Assembly: GCA_935421135.1 (NCBI GenBank)
Contig: OW285192.1
Coordinates: forward strand, 14,277,501-14,341,500
Length of the DNA: 64,000 nt
From: Bugulina stolonifera
Lineage: Eukaryota; Bryozoa; Gymnolaemata; Cheilostomatida; Bugulidae
Direction of reading: 5' to 3'
Shown one piece after another: positions 10,985 to 23,700 of this stretch; position 1 is the stretch's first letter; each line of letters opens with the position of its first letter. Under the pieces are notes generated by a model, which saw only the letters and a program-made list of their open reading frames with translations, was not told where the DNA came from and made no database searches. Position numbers and translations under genes: made by a program.

Positions 10985-13958
10985 GGGCCATTCCATGGGG
11001 ACTGATCAAATTTGCGTGCTGGCCCGACTCAGATTCTTTTGAAAATTTGCAGGTAGAAAGAGCACCCTTGAATTAGTCGGAAACCACTAATTTTTTTTCT
11101 ATTGGACCCCTGTGGTTTCGGCAGCAGCTTGTTGAAAAGTGGGAAAATGTGGTGGGGACAACTCCAAATTGAATTTTTCGAAATTCCTAAACATTCAAAT
11201 TATTACTGTGGCCACTGTATGATACTTAGAGCTGTAATTTTTGTTGCATAGATACTTTTATATATGTGCTTCAGTTTCATTACTCATTCAAGCCTGTATG
11301 ATCAACATATTGAGGGTCAGAGGTCACCGAAAACACCTCTCTGAGCCAGTTTGACCCAAATTCACTTAAAATCGACCAAATAGACACTGCTGGATCTGAT
11401 GAAAAAAAGGTTGATATACAATAACTAAGTATTGAAGATGCTCAATACAAGGATAAATGAATTTTTGACAATAGAAAACACCTTCCAGATTAAACCATAT
11501 GGCGACAGCGGCTCAAATTCAACATGGCCGTCGTCCGAGTTGGCGTTTTGGGGCGTTATTCAAGGCTAAATCTACTAAACTTAGTAGTGAAAATTAATGG
11601 TGAAAATGTTGCTATATATACAATTCACACCTGTAGATTCCATTTCTGCAATAAAAACTTTGTCTTTTTGGGTCTAAGCGGCTGAATTCTCAGATTCAAA
11701 TTTTACATATATTCGCTATAATATAGTGACGACATGGCCATGCAGTTAATTGGCTATGGCCATAGAAGTCAGTCAATACTTAATTTGAGGTACAATTTGC
11801 GACTTGGCCTGGTTATACAACCTTATTGGTGAAGAAAAATCAGTGAAATCCTTTTTAATAGCGCAAACATGCAGTTTTGGTAACTTTACCATGACTCGTC
11901 CTTTCACACGTTTGTTAAATGAGGTAAGATAGCTAATCTAAGCAGTATTTCAAGGTGTGACTTATACCAAGTATTGTTTAGTGAAAAAGAAGGTGAAGAA
12001 AGTGATGCTCCATGGAACTAAGGCACCTTTAATCAGTGGGTAAGGCTGAGGAGTTAAAGGTTATTTAAACTAGCTCAAGACAAATTTTGGGGTCACCATT
12101 AGTTATCAAATTCTAATCAAATGTATACATGTACATGCACATGCATAACTATAGCCACAGGCCTCGAACAATAACTTTTAACTATTTTTATATATATTTA
12201 CATGTAGCTGACAATTAAACCGGTGTTTGCTAATTAGCTCAAAAAATATCTTTTTGATCCTATATAAATGACCACAACTAAGGTAAGTGGTGCGACATGC
12301 ATTAACTTTTAATCAACAGAGTAATCAAAAATATGAATATGGTTTAGTGAGACTTAGTCTAGTTGTACCTAGCAAGTTGAAATTATATTACAAGTGTTCG
12401 CTTGCTTCAAAAGGTAATAATGTTTAATGTACTTGCTAGCATCACCTCGCCAAATTTACCATTCCTTATACCGACAACTTGATTTTCGATCGAGATAGTT
12501 TTGACCCTTCGAAAGACAAAACCACTTATCTGAAAAAAATTATGCTCAGTGAATAAAAGAAGAGCAGATCTTACCTTTTTAAGTGCAGACAACCATATTG
12601 ACCTGGCCATAATAATCGTTATACTATGAACTGCTGAAATTCAATCTCTTCTAATAAATACTGTACAACACTTATACACCGGAAAAGGAACTATTCACAT
12701 ATCATGAACAAAAAATATTTTTGAAGCTAATTTAGTAAAGACTGGTTTAATTGTAAGCTAAATACATGTATATAATTATTATGTAAGTTTGTCGAAACTA
12801 TTGTTTGTGGGCTGTCGCTATAATTTTGCGTGTATATTTTTGATTAGAATCTGATAACTAATGGTGACCATAAAAATAATCCCGAGCTACAACACCACTT
12901 CACCCACTGATTAAAGAAGCCTTAGTTCTATGGAGCTTCATCTTCTTCCCCCTCCTTTTCATTAAACAATACTTGGTTAAGTCTGACCTGGAAATACTGC
13001 TTAGCTTAGCTATTCTGCCTCATTTAACAAACGTGTGAAAGGAAGAGTAATGGCAAAGTTAACAAAACTGCATGTTTAGGCTAGTAAAACGGATTTCACC
13101 CATTTTTCTTCACAAAGTAGGTTGTATAACTAGGCCAAGTCTCAAATTGCACCTTAAAATAAGTCTTAACTGACCTTTATGGCCATAGCTAATTAACTGC
13201 ATTGTCGATATAGTCACCATATTATAGCGAATATATGTAAAATTTGAATCTGAGAATTCAGCCTTTTAGACCCAAAAAGACAAAGTTTTTATTGCAGAAA
13301 TGGAATCTACAGGTGTGAATTGTACATATAGCAACATTTTCACCATTAATTTTCACTACTAAGTTTAGTAGATTTAGCCTTGAATAACGCCCTGAAACGC
13401 CAACTCGGACGACGGCCATGTTGAATTCGAGCTGCTGTCGCCATACAGTTCATTTTGGAGAGTTTGTTTTCTTTTCAAAAATTCATTTATCCTTGTGTTG
13501 AGCACCTATAATCCTTAGTTATTCTATATCAACCTTCTTTTCATCAAATCCAGCAGTGTTTATTTGGTCGATTTTCAGTGAATTTGGGTCAAGCTAGCTC
13601 CGAGAGGTGTTTTCAGTAACCTCTGACGCTCAATATGTTGACCATACAGGCTTGAATGAGTAATGAAACTGAAGCACGTATATAAAAGTATCTATGTAAC
13701 AAAAATTACAGCTCTAAGTATCATACAGTGGCCACAGTAATAATTTGAATGTCCAGGAATTTCAAAAAAGTCCGTTTGGAGTTGTCCCCACCACATTTTC
13801 CCACTTTTCAACGAGCTGCTGCGGGAACCAAAGGGGTCAAATAGAAAAAGAATTGGTGGTTTCCCACTAATTCAAGGGTGCTCTTTCAACCTGCAAATTT
13901 TCAAAAAAATCTGAGTCGGGCCAGCACGCAAATTTGATCAGTCCCCATGGAATGGCCC
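10985..13958. mobile_element. Foldback (long inverted-repeat) DNA element, about 2.97 kb
   Basis: The left arm (about 10985-12275) reappears as the reverse complement in the right arm (about 12680-13958) at high identity, with substitutions and small indels. The ends are GGGCCATTCCATGGGGACTG on the left and its complement on the right. Both sides are flanked by TATG (10981-10984 and 13959-13962), a candidate 4-bp target-site duplication. About 400 bp of unique sequence separates the arms. No transposase is visible, so this is probably a non-autonomous element. I do not assign a superfamily. Confidence 0.88.
12407..12610 (-). other. Unidentified 67-codon ORF in the foldback spacer
   Basis: An ATG-initiated minus-strand ORF lies in the unique spacer of the foldback element. 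It contains GIRNGKFGEVML, which loosely resembles a protein-kinase glycine loop. It also contains a possible donor (AAAAAG/GTAAGA) and acceptor (TTTTTTCAG), so it could be two exons of a captured fragment. The similarity is short and may be chance. I do not call a gene. Confidence 0.2.
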
Positions 13959-13962
13959 TATG

Positions 13963-14710
13963 CACTTTCCATCTGGCCACATCTTGTCTATCTAGACCTG
14001 TCTTTATTCTGTTATGGCAGCTCATTTCTCTAACATAATTACTTGGCTCATGCACACAGCTCAATATAAATATAAATATTATAACATTTTGCAATGCACA
14101 AAGTAATTAAAAGACAATGTGACACTTTGGCAGAGGCTCAGCATACGAGACAGAATGAGGAACTTGTAATAAATTTGGCATAGCCTACTTATTAGATGAA
14201 AACATGAAATACAAGACCAGTTTACATGAAGTCAAACCTTAAAACAATAGCAGACTTCCTCTTTACAGTCGAGTCACTGAATACTGGTAATTGTATTAAA
14301 TAACTCTTAGAAACTCAGAAAAACAGAATTTTTGCTCGCTTTATGATGAAACCTAAGGGGGTGTGGTTTCATCAACTTCAGGTTCAGTTTTCATTGCCTT
14401 TACAGTTATCACTCTCTCTCTCTCCCTCCCACACAGCTCTTTCCATGGGCAGACGATTTTATTTAGTTTTCTACTGGTAAAACCTGCAACTGCAATGACA
14501 TCTCATAATTCTTACATGTAAAACTGTTATTCTTTGTATAGATATTTGTTATTAACAGTGTTAGTAGTATGTATACATGTACTGAAACTAGGCTGTTGGT
14601 GGTAGTAGTAATGTTATTACTGCCACCAGCATCATGTGGATAGTATTGAGTTGGACTACAGCATGATATTTGATTGTTACTCTATTCTACAGCTGATCCA
14701 AGTGATACAA
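13963..14710. other. Upstream region of the ATP10-like gene
   Basis: No coding feature seen. A short CT-rich run lies near 14410-14430. The segment probably includes the promoter and 5' leader of the downstream flippase gene; no core promoter element can be supported by eye. An upstream in-frame ATG exists at 14663, but 14711 has the better context (ACAAATGGCG), and TTCTACAG just upstream could be an acceptor of a 5' UTR intron. Confidence 0.5.
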
Positions 14711-17700
14711 ATGGCGTCCTCAAATAGAGGCTCCGTTTTCAGCAACAGTCTTGCCAAACTCTGCTGGCATGGAAAGCCTGCAGAGAAGAGCAATCTTCGC
14801 ATAGTCTATAACAATGTAGCTCTACAGACAGAACCGGACAGAGCCGCACCTCCACAACTCTCGTACAAGACAAACAAAATCAAAGTGAGTGAGAGCATCT
14901 TCTGTCTAAACCATGTAGTTACGCATTTCATGTGTAGTATTAGTCTACATCTACAACAAGCAGTTAATTAAATTTGCTTTCTCTTTTATTGAATGATGTT
15001 ATATTTCATATGATCTCTAAGTCAAAAAGGAGGAAAAGGGAGTTTTCGTATAAAACTTAGCCTGTGTATTGTATATTATGGTAAAACCACATTTCCTGTA
15101 AAAAGCTGTTTCTCAACAGTTACAAGAGGTGATGGAACTTTTCCGGTTGAGAATACTGCACTATCTCCTATACACATGTAGACAAAGCCTCTTACTGATG
15201 AATCAATTATCCTGTCGTAATATTGTGTAAATCATTGAATCATGGTAGGAGTATGGCATGTTCAGAGCGATCCTTATTTCATATCGTGATGATGATGGAT
15301 TGTCTACTATAGGCCAACTCCAGTCTATAATATAGCATACATCTACATCCAGCATTCATTTGTAGTATTTACAAACGAACTTCAACCCGCTAATAGGAAA
15401 TGGTTTATACCATTGTTTTCATGCACCAATATTTGAACCTTCGAACTTGTAAACAACATAATATAAATTTTCATTGAAAGTGTATGAAATCGATTGATCA
15501 TTGACACCTAATTTAAACATTTTATATAAAAAGACATCAGATTATTACTTTGTTAATGATTTGATGTAATGTTCTCCTTTGAGACTATCCATTTCATTCT
15601 CATCCATCTCTGAATCAGTCAATTACCTGCGTTTTACCTGCGCTATACATTAGGATGTTTCACAGCCTACTAATTACTATTCTCATTACACAATAGTGAA
15701 TACCAATATGAGATGTGTCACTAAATCCCATATGAAATATTACATGACTGTGTATATTAGTATGATTAAATCTGTATATTTTCCCTTGCTCTCTGCTTTA
15801 ATATATAACTCAGAATATAATATTCTTATCATTACCACTGGTTGATTCTGTATGATTTTAGACTACCAAATACACCATCCTCACTTTCCTACCAAAGAAT
15901 CTATTCGAGCAGTTTCACAGAATAGCTAACATGTATTTCCTGTTTGTGGCTTTACTCAACTTTGTGCCACAGGTGAGTGAAGACTGTGTGTGTGTGTATA
16001 AGTACATATATGTAAGTTAATGATAGGCCTACATGTAGGTAAAATAAACCACTTGTAAAGCAGTGAATGTGCTACATGTAAATAGATCAATGATCTATAA
16101 TATGTGCTATAATAGGTCCTGGTAAGTATGCTGTCTACAATGCTGCCCCAGAGTGTTCCCCTCCCTGATTTTTCCCCCATGTAAGGTAAAAGGGATGTGA
16201 AGCAAGTGTGCAAACTGCACATTCATGATTTAGGAGGTGTATGCTAGGAGTATCAATTGATTTATATCTAGTTTTCACAGAAAAGGAAAAAGTTATTAAA
16301 TTATTCAACTTGGATTAAAGTAAATGTTTACTCTATTGCTGCCCCTAGTTGAGATTGCTATACTTGTACCGTCCAAATATACACGTACACTCATACAGTG
16401 CATGTAATGCTGTTCTCTTTCTGTATTATCATGTCAACTACAAACACTCTCTAATCTCGACGACCATGTGAAGGCAATCATTGAAGTATTGGGTATTGGA
16501 AAAACGGGTCAACCTTATCATGGGAGGGTATTATGTCATTATTTGTTTTAGTTCTAGGGAAATGAAACAGCTGTATGGTGGAGTCTTGGTATCCTATCTA
16601 ATAGTCAACAATTACTTACCTGATAACTCACGTCCTCAGTGTGTGCTGTGGGTGTACTATTTAGTCGATAGATACTGCAGTACTGTGGGTGTACTATGTA
16701 GTCGATAGATTTACTGCAGTACTGTGGGTGTACTATGTAGTCGATAGATTTACTGCAGTACTGTGGGTGTACTATGTAGTCGATAGATATACTGTAGTAG
16801 GCTACTGTAGGCCTACTGCACTACACCCGCTCATAAATATATACATGTGTAACATGTATATGTGAGGTCCTTGTAGACCTATTTTATGTAGCTCACTGGA
16901 TATTTTGGCTTTTCCCTTTCTCCTACTAGCTGAAAGTTTTGTTCAGCCATATGGGTGTATGCCTAACTACATTCATCTGAGTAGTCTGTAACACAGATAG
17001 TTATATAAGAGGTCTTTGTGACCGGTTCTACCAGCTTTGGTCACTGATAACTAGTTGATCTAGGCTGAGCAAACTAGTTGCCCAGCTTTTTGTTTTTACG
17101 GAATATAAACCATCCCTAGCTCATCGACAAACTTAGCTTTCTAGAATGAAAATGGGAGTTCGGGCTGGTGAGTTTATATGACCAAACTGGGTATTTGGAA
17201 CATGGGTGCCGGGAGTGGGTTGACAATATATTTGACCAGCTTCACATAAAGACTGGATCCTATGCTGTTGTACTGCATACAACTAACAGTAGACTATTTA
17301 TATAAATTATAGGTAGGTGCATTCGGGAAGGAAATAGCCTTAATACCCGTTGTATGTGTGCTTGCTGTTACTGGAATCAAGGACGGATTTGAGGACTACA
17401 GGAGATACAAACAGGACAAAAAAGTCAATCATTCCAAGTGTTTAGTATATAAAAAGTAAGTTACTTTCTCACAACACTGTGCTTGTACACTTACATGTGT
17501 GGATACATGTGTAGTTAGTGTGGGTAGATAGCCTTATTAATATGTTACTAAACTAGTCTGGGTGTACTTTCTCAGCATGATTTGGGCATTTACCTGCAGA
17601 TCTGGAAGACTTGAATCTTTGACTATGAACAGTAAACAATACCGGTTTTATTTGTGTAGCATTTTAATATTAGCTGGCAACTGAAATACATGTATATATT

Positions 17701-20700
17701 ATTATGAGTTATAATTTGTTTTCTATATCCCCAGCCAAATTTCCAAGTAGGATACTTGTGTGCTGCATGCACATGTATGTTGTTTGTGATACTGCTAGTT
17801 ATAGTAATGTTGACATGAAGGGTGAATAACTCTCAATTTGTGTCCAATATGATGTATGCCTACAGGGTACATTACAGTATAACATAGTATGATATGTTAT
17901 AGTGCTAAAGCATTTAATAAATTGTATTGTGAAGTTGTATGTAATAACATAAAATGAAAAGGTTAAATACATTATGGTGTAATAATTCCCCACCTTTCTC
18001 CCTCAATCAGTTAACATTTGGAAAGTAACCTTATCAAGTTGATTGAGTTTACAAGATTGACAAAATTATGTAATATCCTTTCATGTTAACAAAGTTATAA
18101 TGTACCTGCTGTCTAGATAACTGTGTTTGTTGATTGTTAGTTGGCAAATATTACTTCAGTAGGTTATTTATGACATGTAGGCCCATGTACAACGTATACA
18201 ATATAGGCTATACATTGTGTATTTACATGGATACTGTTGGCTTCCAAAATTTTACGAAATATGACTTCTAGTGTGCATATTGTACTGCAATGTGTGATTA
18301 ATGTTATGCACCATTCCTACTTGACTGCTAAAAATGACTAGTAAGTAATAGTACATAATATAATATATGTACTTATGTAGATGTTATTTGTAGACAGTAT
18401 GTATGTTTATGTTATCTAGAAATAATATATTAGGCAATGACAATGTGCATATACAATGTATATTATTGATGTGATGCAGGGCTATTAACAATCTTATCTT
18501 GGTGGATTCTTGTTGGGATGGTATAGTCTGGCTTTTAGTGTGTACTTGTATTATCTATCCAGTAGTTACACTACATGTTCTATATGGGTGGTATTTCTAT
18601 TGGTATAGAATAGCACTAGAAATTAACATCTGCCCACTATCCCCCAGCTGTATAAACAGCAATCCACTTTTAATCTATTTTGAAATTTCAACTTCCTGGT
18701 ACAGAAGTGTGGCTTATGACTATATGATGAGTTGAGTACATTTCAATAACTAGTAGTATGTCTGATTATTTGCAGGAAAACCAAGTCATACGAAGACCAG
18801 GAGTTCAGTAGAGTACTGGTGGGAGATATAGTTAAAGTCAAGTGCAATGAAGTAGGTACACTAATGCATCTACATGTACCTAATGATACATACAAGTCAT
18901 GTACACACGCATCCTTTCCACGTTATTTTGTTACTGTAAAGCAGATATCTTGTTTGGTCCACATAAATAATGGATAGGCTACATGTAACATAGCACTGTG
19001 ATATATCAGTGTACCTCTAGTTGTCAACAGAATTCAGTACCTTACCAGCGGTCTAGCCTCTCCTACAGGCTGCATAGTAATAGATACATGCATATAACAT
19101 TACAGTTATTACAACATCGCCACTCACTTAGGGAGTTGTGTATGTTGTATTTCCTCATAGTTTAGTTCATATCCACCTGATCATCATATATAGAATACTA
19201 TTATATAAATGTGATGTAATATATTGATTTTGCATCAGTGCCTGGCACCAAAACAATTTGGTTTGGCTACTATTTGAGACATGCTTGACATACTGTCACA
19301 CTACTGTCATACGTGGCAACAGTACATGTTGTAATGTTACTATTACAAGTGTTTAGTTCCAGTGTATGTTGTGTAGGTACAGATTATAAGGGAAATTCAC
19401 TACCTGCCTGCATGTACAACCTGGTTTAACACCTCCGTGACATCAATTGTATGTCCAATTGTATATATTTTATGAAGCAGTATCTATATATTATAACCTG
19501 CTGCAGTCCTACATTGTGTATAAAATACCTGTAAGTGACAGAGAATGATGCAAGATGAATAGCTCAGGAGTGTGTGTATGTAATGTAAAGCATATACACA
19601 TCATATTGTATACAGTATGCTGTATAAATAATACATCTATGTTGTATAATATTGCCAGGTTATACCAGCTGACCTCTTACTACTGGCCTGTTCTGAAAAC
19701 TCATCTACATGTTTTATAGAGACAGCAAATCTGGATGGTTAGTTCCGCTATATTGTAGTTACTCTAGTTCTTCTATCTGTATATGTGTATTATATACTAC
19801 ATGTAATGTGACTGTCCACTTCCTAAGGCTGTAGGTAGGGCTGTATATACAGATAATACACTGTATACTGTGTAACAGCTGTATACTGTGTAACAGCTGT
19901 ATACTGTGTAACAACTGTATACTGTGTAACAACTGTATACTGTGTAACAGCTGTATACTGTGTAACAGCTGTATACTGTGTAACAGCTGTATACTGTGTA
20001 ACAGCTGTATACTGTGTAACAGCTGTATACTGTGTAACAGCTGTATACTGTGTAACAGCTGTATACTGTGTAACAACTGTATACTGTGTAACAACTGTAT
20101 ACTGTGTAACAACTGTATACTGTGTAACAACTGTATACTGTGTAACAACTGTATACTGTGTAACAACAATATGCTGCCAGAGGCTGTGGGTAGATCATAA
20201 CACATGTCGTGTTGTGTCAAGGGTAGAGTAGTAGTAGGGGTAGTAAACAAGTACCAAGTAGTGGGAAACTACCTGTCTCTGGGGACAAGGTGTGACTGAA
20301 CTATTATGCAAGTGTTCTCTTGTACCCATAGCAACAGCTATTGGCCTTAAACAGTTTCTGCATGTTCATTGTTTGTTATACTCTGCTGTAGCTGGTGATA
20401 CTGTATGCGATATACTATACTGCATGCTCATGGTATCTACCCATGTTACCATAATATTATAAGAGTTGCAATATCGTATTCCAATAGTTATAACAAGTTG
20501 TGTGAAGTACATATACATTATGCTTACATTGTACTTGCGTGTATATTATACAGCTCCTATCAGAGATATTGGCTGCTGTACAGTCATGTATGTTCACAGT
20601 CCCTGCGTACTATATTGGCACCTGTGCATTATGTTGCACATTTATATATAGGACTACTAACATGGGTACATATGTACTGTAAAATATATGATGCATAGTC

Positions 20701-23700
20701 TACGCTCTTCTAGCAGATGTCAAAGGTCATGTTATCTTATTTACACGTACGATGCATCTCTGTTTATAGGAGAATCAAATCTCAAACAGCGTAACGCTGT
20801 GGACGTCGCATTAGATGAGAGAGGGAGGATGGACCCAGAGACCCCCATCATGGTAGCCTGTGAGCTACCCAATGCAGAGCTCAACAAGTTCAACGGCTAT
20901 GTGTGAGTGACTCACTATGTTATGTTTATAATCTACTTGCTTTCCTCATTAATTAGGGGTTATGTCCTCCTGGTGAACTCATAGCCTATACTCCCATACT
21001 CTAACAGTGGCAAACTGTATCTGCGCTCCATGGACATAATATACATGTGTATAGGCCTGTATAATATGTCTACTATATCTATGGTGTGCGCTAAAGCAAA
21101 TTCATATCCCTTATACAAAATCAGTGTAGCGTTACCACACGTACACATACATGTACGTGTAGTTATAAATCTCAAATCTGCACTTTTGCAGTTTGACGTA
21201 GTACAATAATAGTATAGTTGGAGGTTACCATAAACAGTGTGTGTTAATGGGGTTGTTTGGAGTTGTATCCCTTCGTTCTAAGTGGTTGCCAGTTTCATTC
21301 TAAGTTATAATAGCTAGTCATTCAAACTGCATTTTATTGATTAACATGTTGTTTACTTTAAATAACTTTCCGTTTCTATGTGATAAACCAACAGTGGCAG
21401 CGGGTAACAGGAGCGGCAGCAGCAGCAGCAGATGATAATCATAGATAATATATGCAAATTTATGTTAGAATTAGTTTTCTAGATGTTATATTTATATAAG
21501 CTCTCTAAATTATGTACTTTTTAGTATAAAACAAACAGATAACGGTCAGAAGAAGGGCCTATCAAAGGAGAACCTATTACTTAGAGGTTGTGTACTTAGG
21601 AACACAGACTATATAAAAGGCATTGTTATATATGCCGGTAAGTACATATTATGTTATTGTCCGGGCCCTTGCACTGCTGACCTACAAAAAGTCTCTGGAC
21701 AGCTGACAGCACATGAGCTCGTCATTTGAAAATCTGATATTGTATTAGCAGTAAATACCGATTCCACAGGCTTGTTTGAAATTGTTTTTTCAGGACACTT
21801 GGTAAATGTTGCTAATTGCAGTCAAATAAAGTGGGGAAGTTTCAAGTTTGTGAGGGAAAATTATTAATACATGTGCTGTGGTTATTTATTCTACATCTAC
21901 CTCGCATAAGCTTACAAGTCCTAAATAACAACCCTACATAATAGACTATACCCTAAAAGCAGAAATAATATTTCGCGGAAGAAAGTTTAGCGAGTTTGCT
22001 AATCCTGGAGCAATTTGCAATAGAAATATTTAGCGAGTTTGGCCTGTCCTGTCCGAAATTGGTTTTAAGTCCCAAAATTGATGTTTAAGCATATTCCAGC
22101 ATTAAAACCAAGCTTTGCAAAGCTGTATGTTTACTCAGATTTAAACCCCACTTACATGCAGTACAAAACTGCAACTGACTCCTATATAGTGCAGCAAGCC
22201 CACCTGTGAGGTAAAGTAATTACCATAGCTTGTTAAAAAATCCTCTGATTAAGTTTCTACTCTAGGCTACTTACCAATTATGTTACTGCAAATACTTGCT
22301 GCTTTGTAAAATATTCAACTATGTATCATATAGCTATATAGCTGCATGTTTGGTCTGTTTAAACCAGAAATTATTTAAATCAGTTTGAAAGCAGATATTA
22401 ATAGCGATGGAAATTATTTGCGAGTTTGTCACTCCGAAATTCGCAAAAGTTAAAAGTTAAAACTCGCAAAATGTATCTGCTTTTAGGGTAGTTAATACCA
22501 CAATGTTAATGCTACATCGTACAGTGGCGTACATAGCAGGACTTCTAGAGCCTGGCTTATTAGTGGGTGATTTGTGTAACCTACACTCGACTTATGTTTG
22601 TAAATACATAAATGTTCTTATATTATGATTTGTCTACCCTTGACACAAATAAGTAGGCTACTAGTCAAGTGCACAATATTATATTCATCATTAACCAACA
22701 CTCTGGCAACATTCCTTGGGCTTAGATGAACATTAGTATATTATTACAGTACACTGACTATAACTATTTGCAGGTCATGACACTAAGGCTATGAAGAACA
22801 GTAGTGGTCCTCGGTATAAGAGAAGTAAACTAGAGAGGTACATGAACCGTGACGTCATCTGGTGCCTTGTGATTCTACTCTTTCTCTGCTTCTTCTCAGC
22901 CGTTGGTCAGTTTTTATTCAATCAAACAGATCAACTATTTAAGTTGCAGACGATGTCTTCCAGTAAGGCTCGCTGCTCGCATACATGCAATTAGCCCACA
23001 ATGTGTTTTACACACTTTGTCTTTTTAACCGGTGCATTTAATTTACAAAATGATGTTATTTTATATAGCTTACCTCTTCCATCATGTAAAATACATGTAT
23101 ATAGGTAGGTGGTATGGAAAGACAATTCCATGTGGAATGCTTACTGTTCTAACTGTAGTATAACTTGCATGCACTACGATAATAATAAGGGTTGTATGCA
23201 ATGCTATGGGTACAAATTATGGACATCAGTGTATATTGGTGTAAGGGTGCTAGATCATATACTGTAGTAACACTTACATGTACATGTACATTTACATGTG
23301 CAATAGATTGCCTTTGGTATTCACTAGTTTTGACAACGATGGATTTATTGTTTTTGCCGAGACATTAGGAAGGAAGAACATTTTTTATCTTTCTATCCGA
23401 TCTGTCATCAAGATATGCTATACTTGACCACAAATACAAGAGAATTCCCGTGGCAAAGCTGCAAGATATTTTATCCTAAATGTAAATATGCAACTATATG
23501 TTGTGTAAGTAGTGAGGTCTGCGATAATGTACGACTGTTAGTGGTACACTCTGTTTGAGACTGTGTTATGCACAGCTGTTGTGTTTCTAATGATCGTATC
23601 ATACGGTGGTGGTTTAGGTAATGGAGTGTGGTTGAGCTTAAAGTGGAAGGAGCCAGAGGATATTCCTTACATTCCGTACACAGAGGAGGGAGCAGATGAT

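Noticed and set aside
13867..14094. Minus-strand ORF crossing the right end of the foldback element
   Set aside because: It spans the element boundary and reads through the terminal repeat; not a gene.
19759..20250. Minus-strand ORFs of 163 and 133 codons with LLHSIQ or CYTVYS repeats
   Set aside because: Artefacts of the 18-bp minisatellite inside an ATP10 intron.
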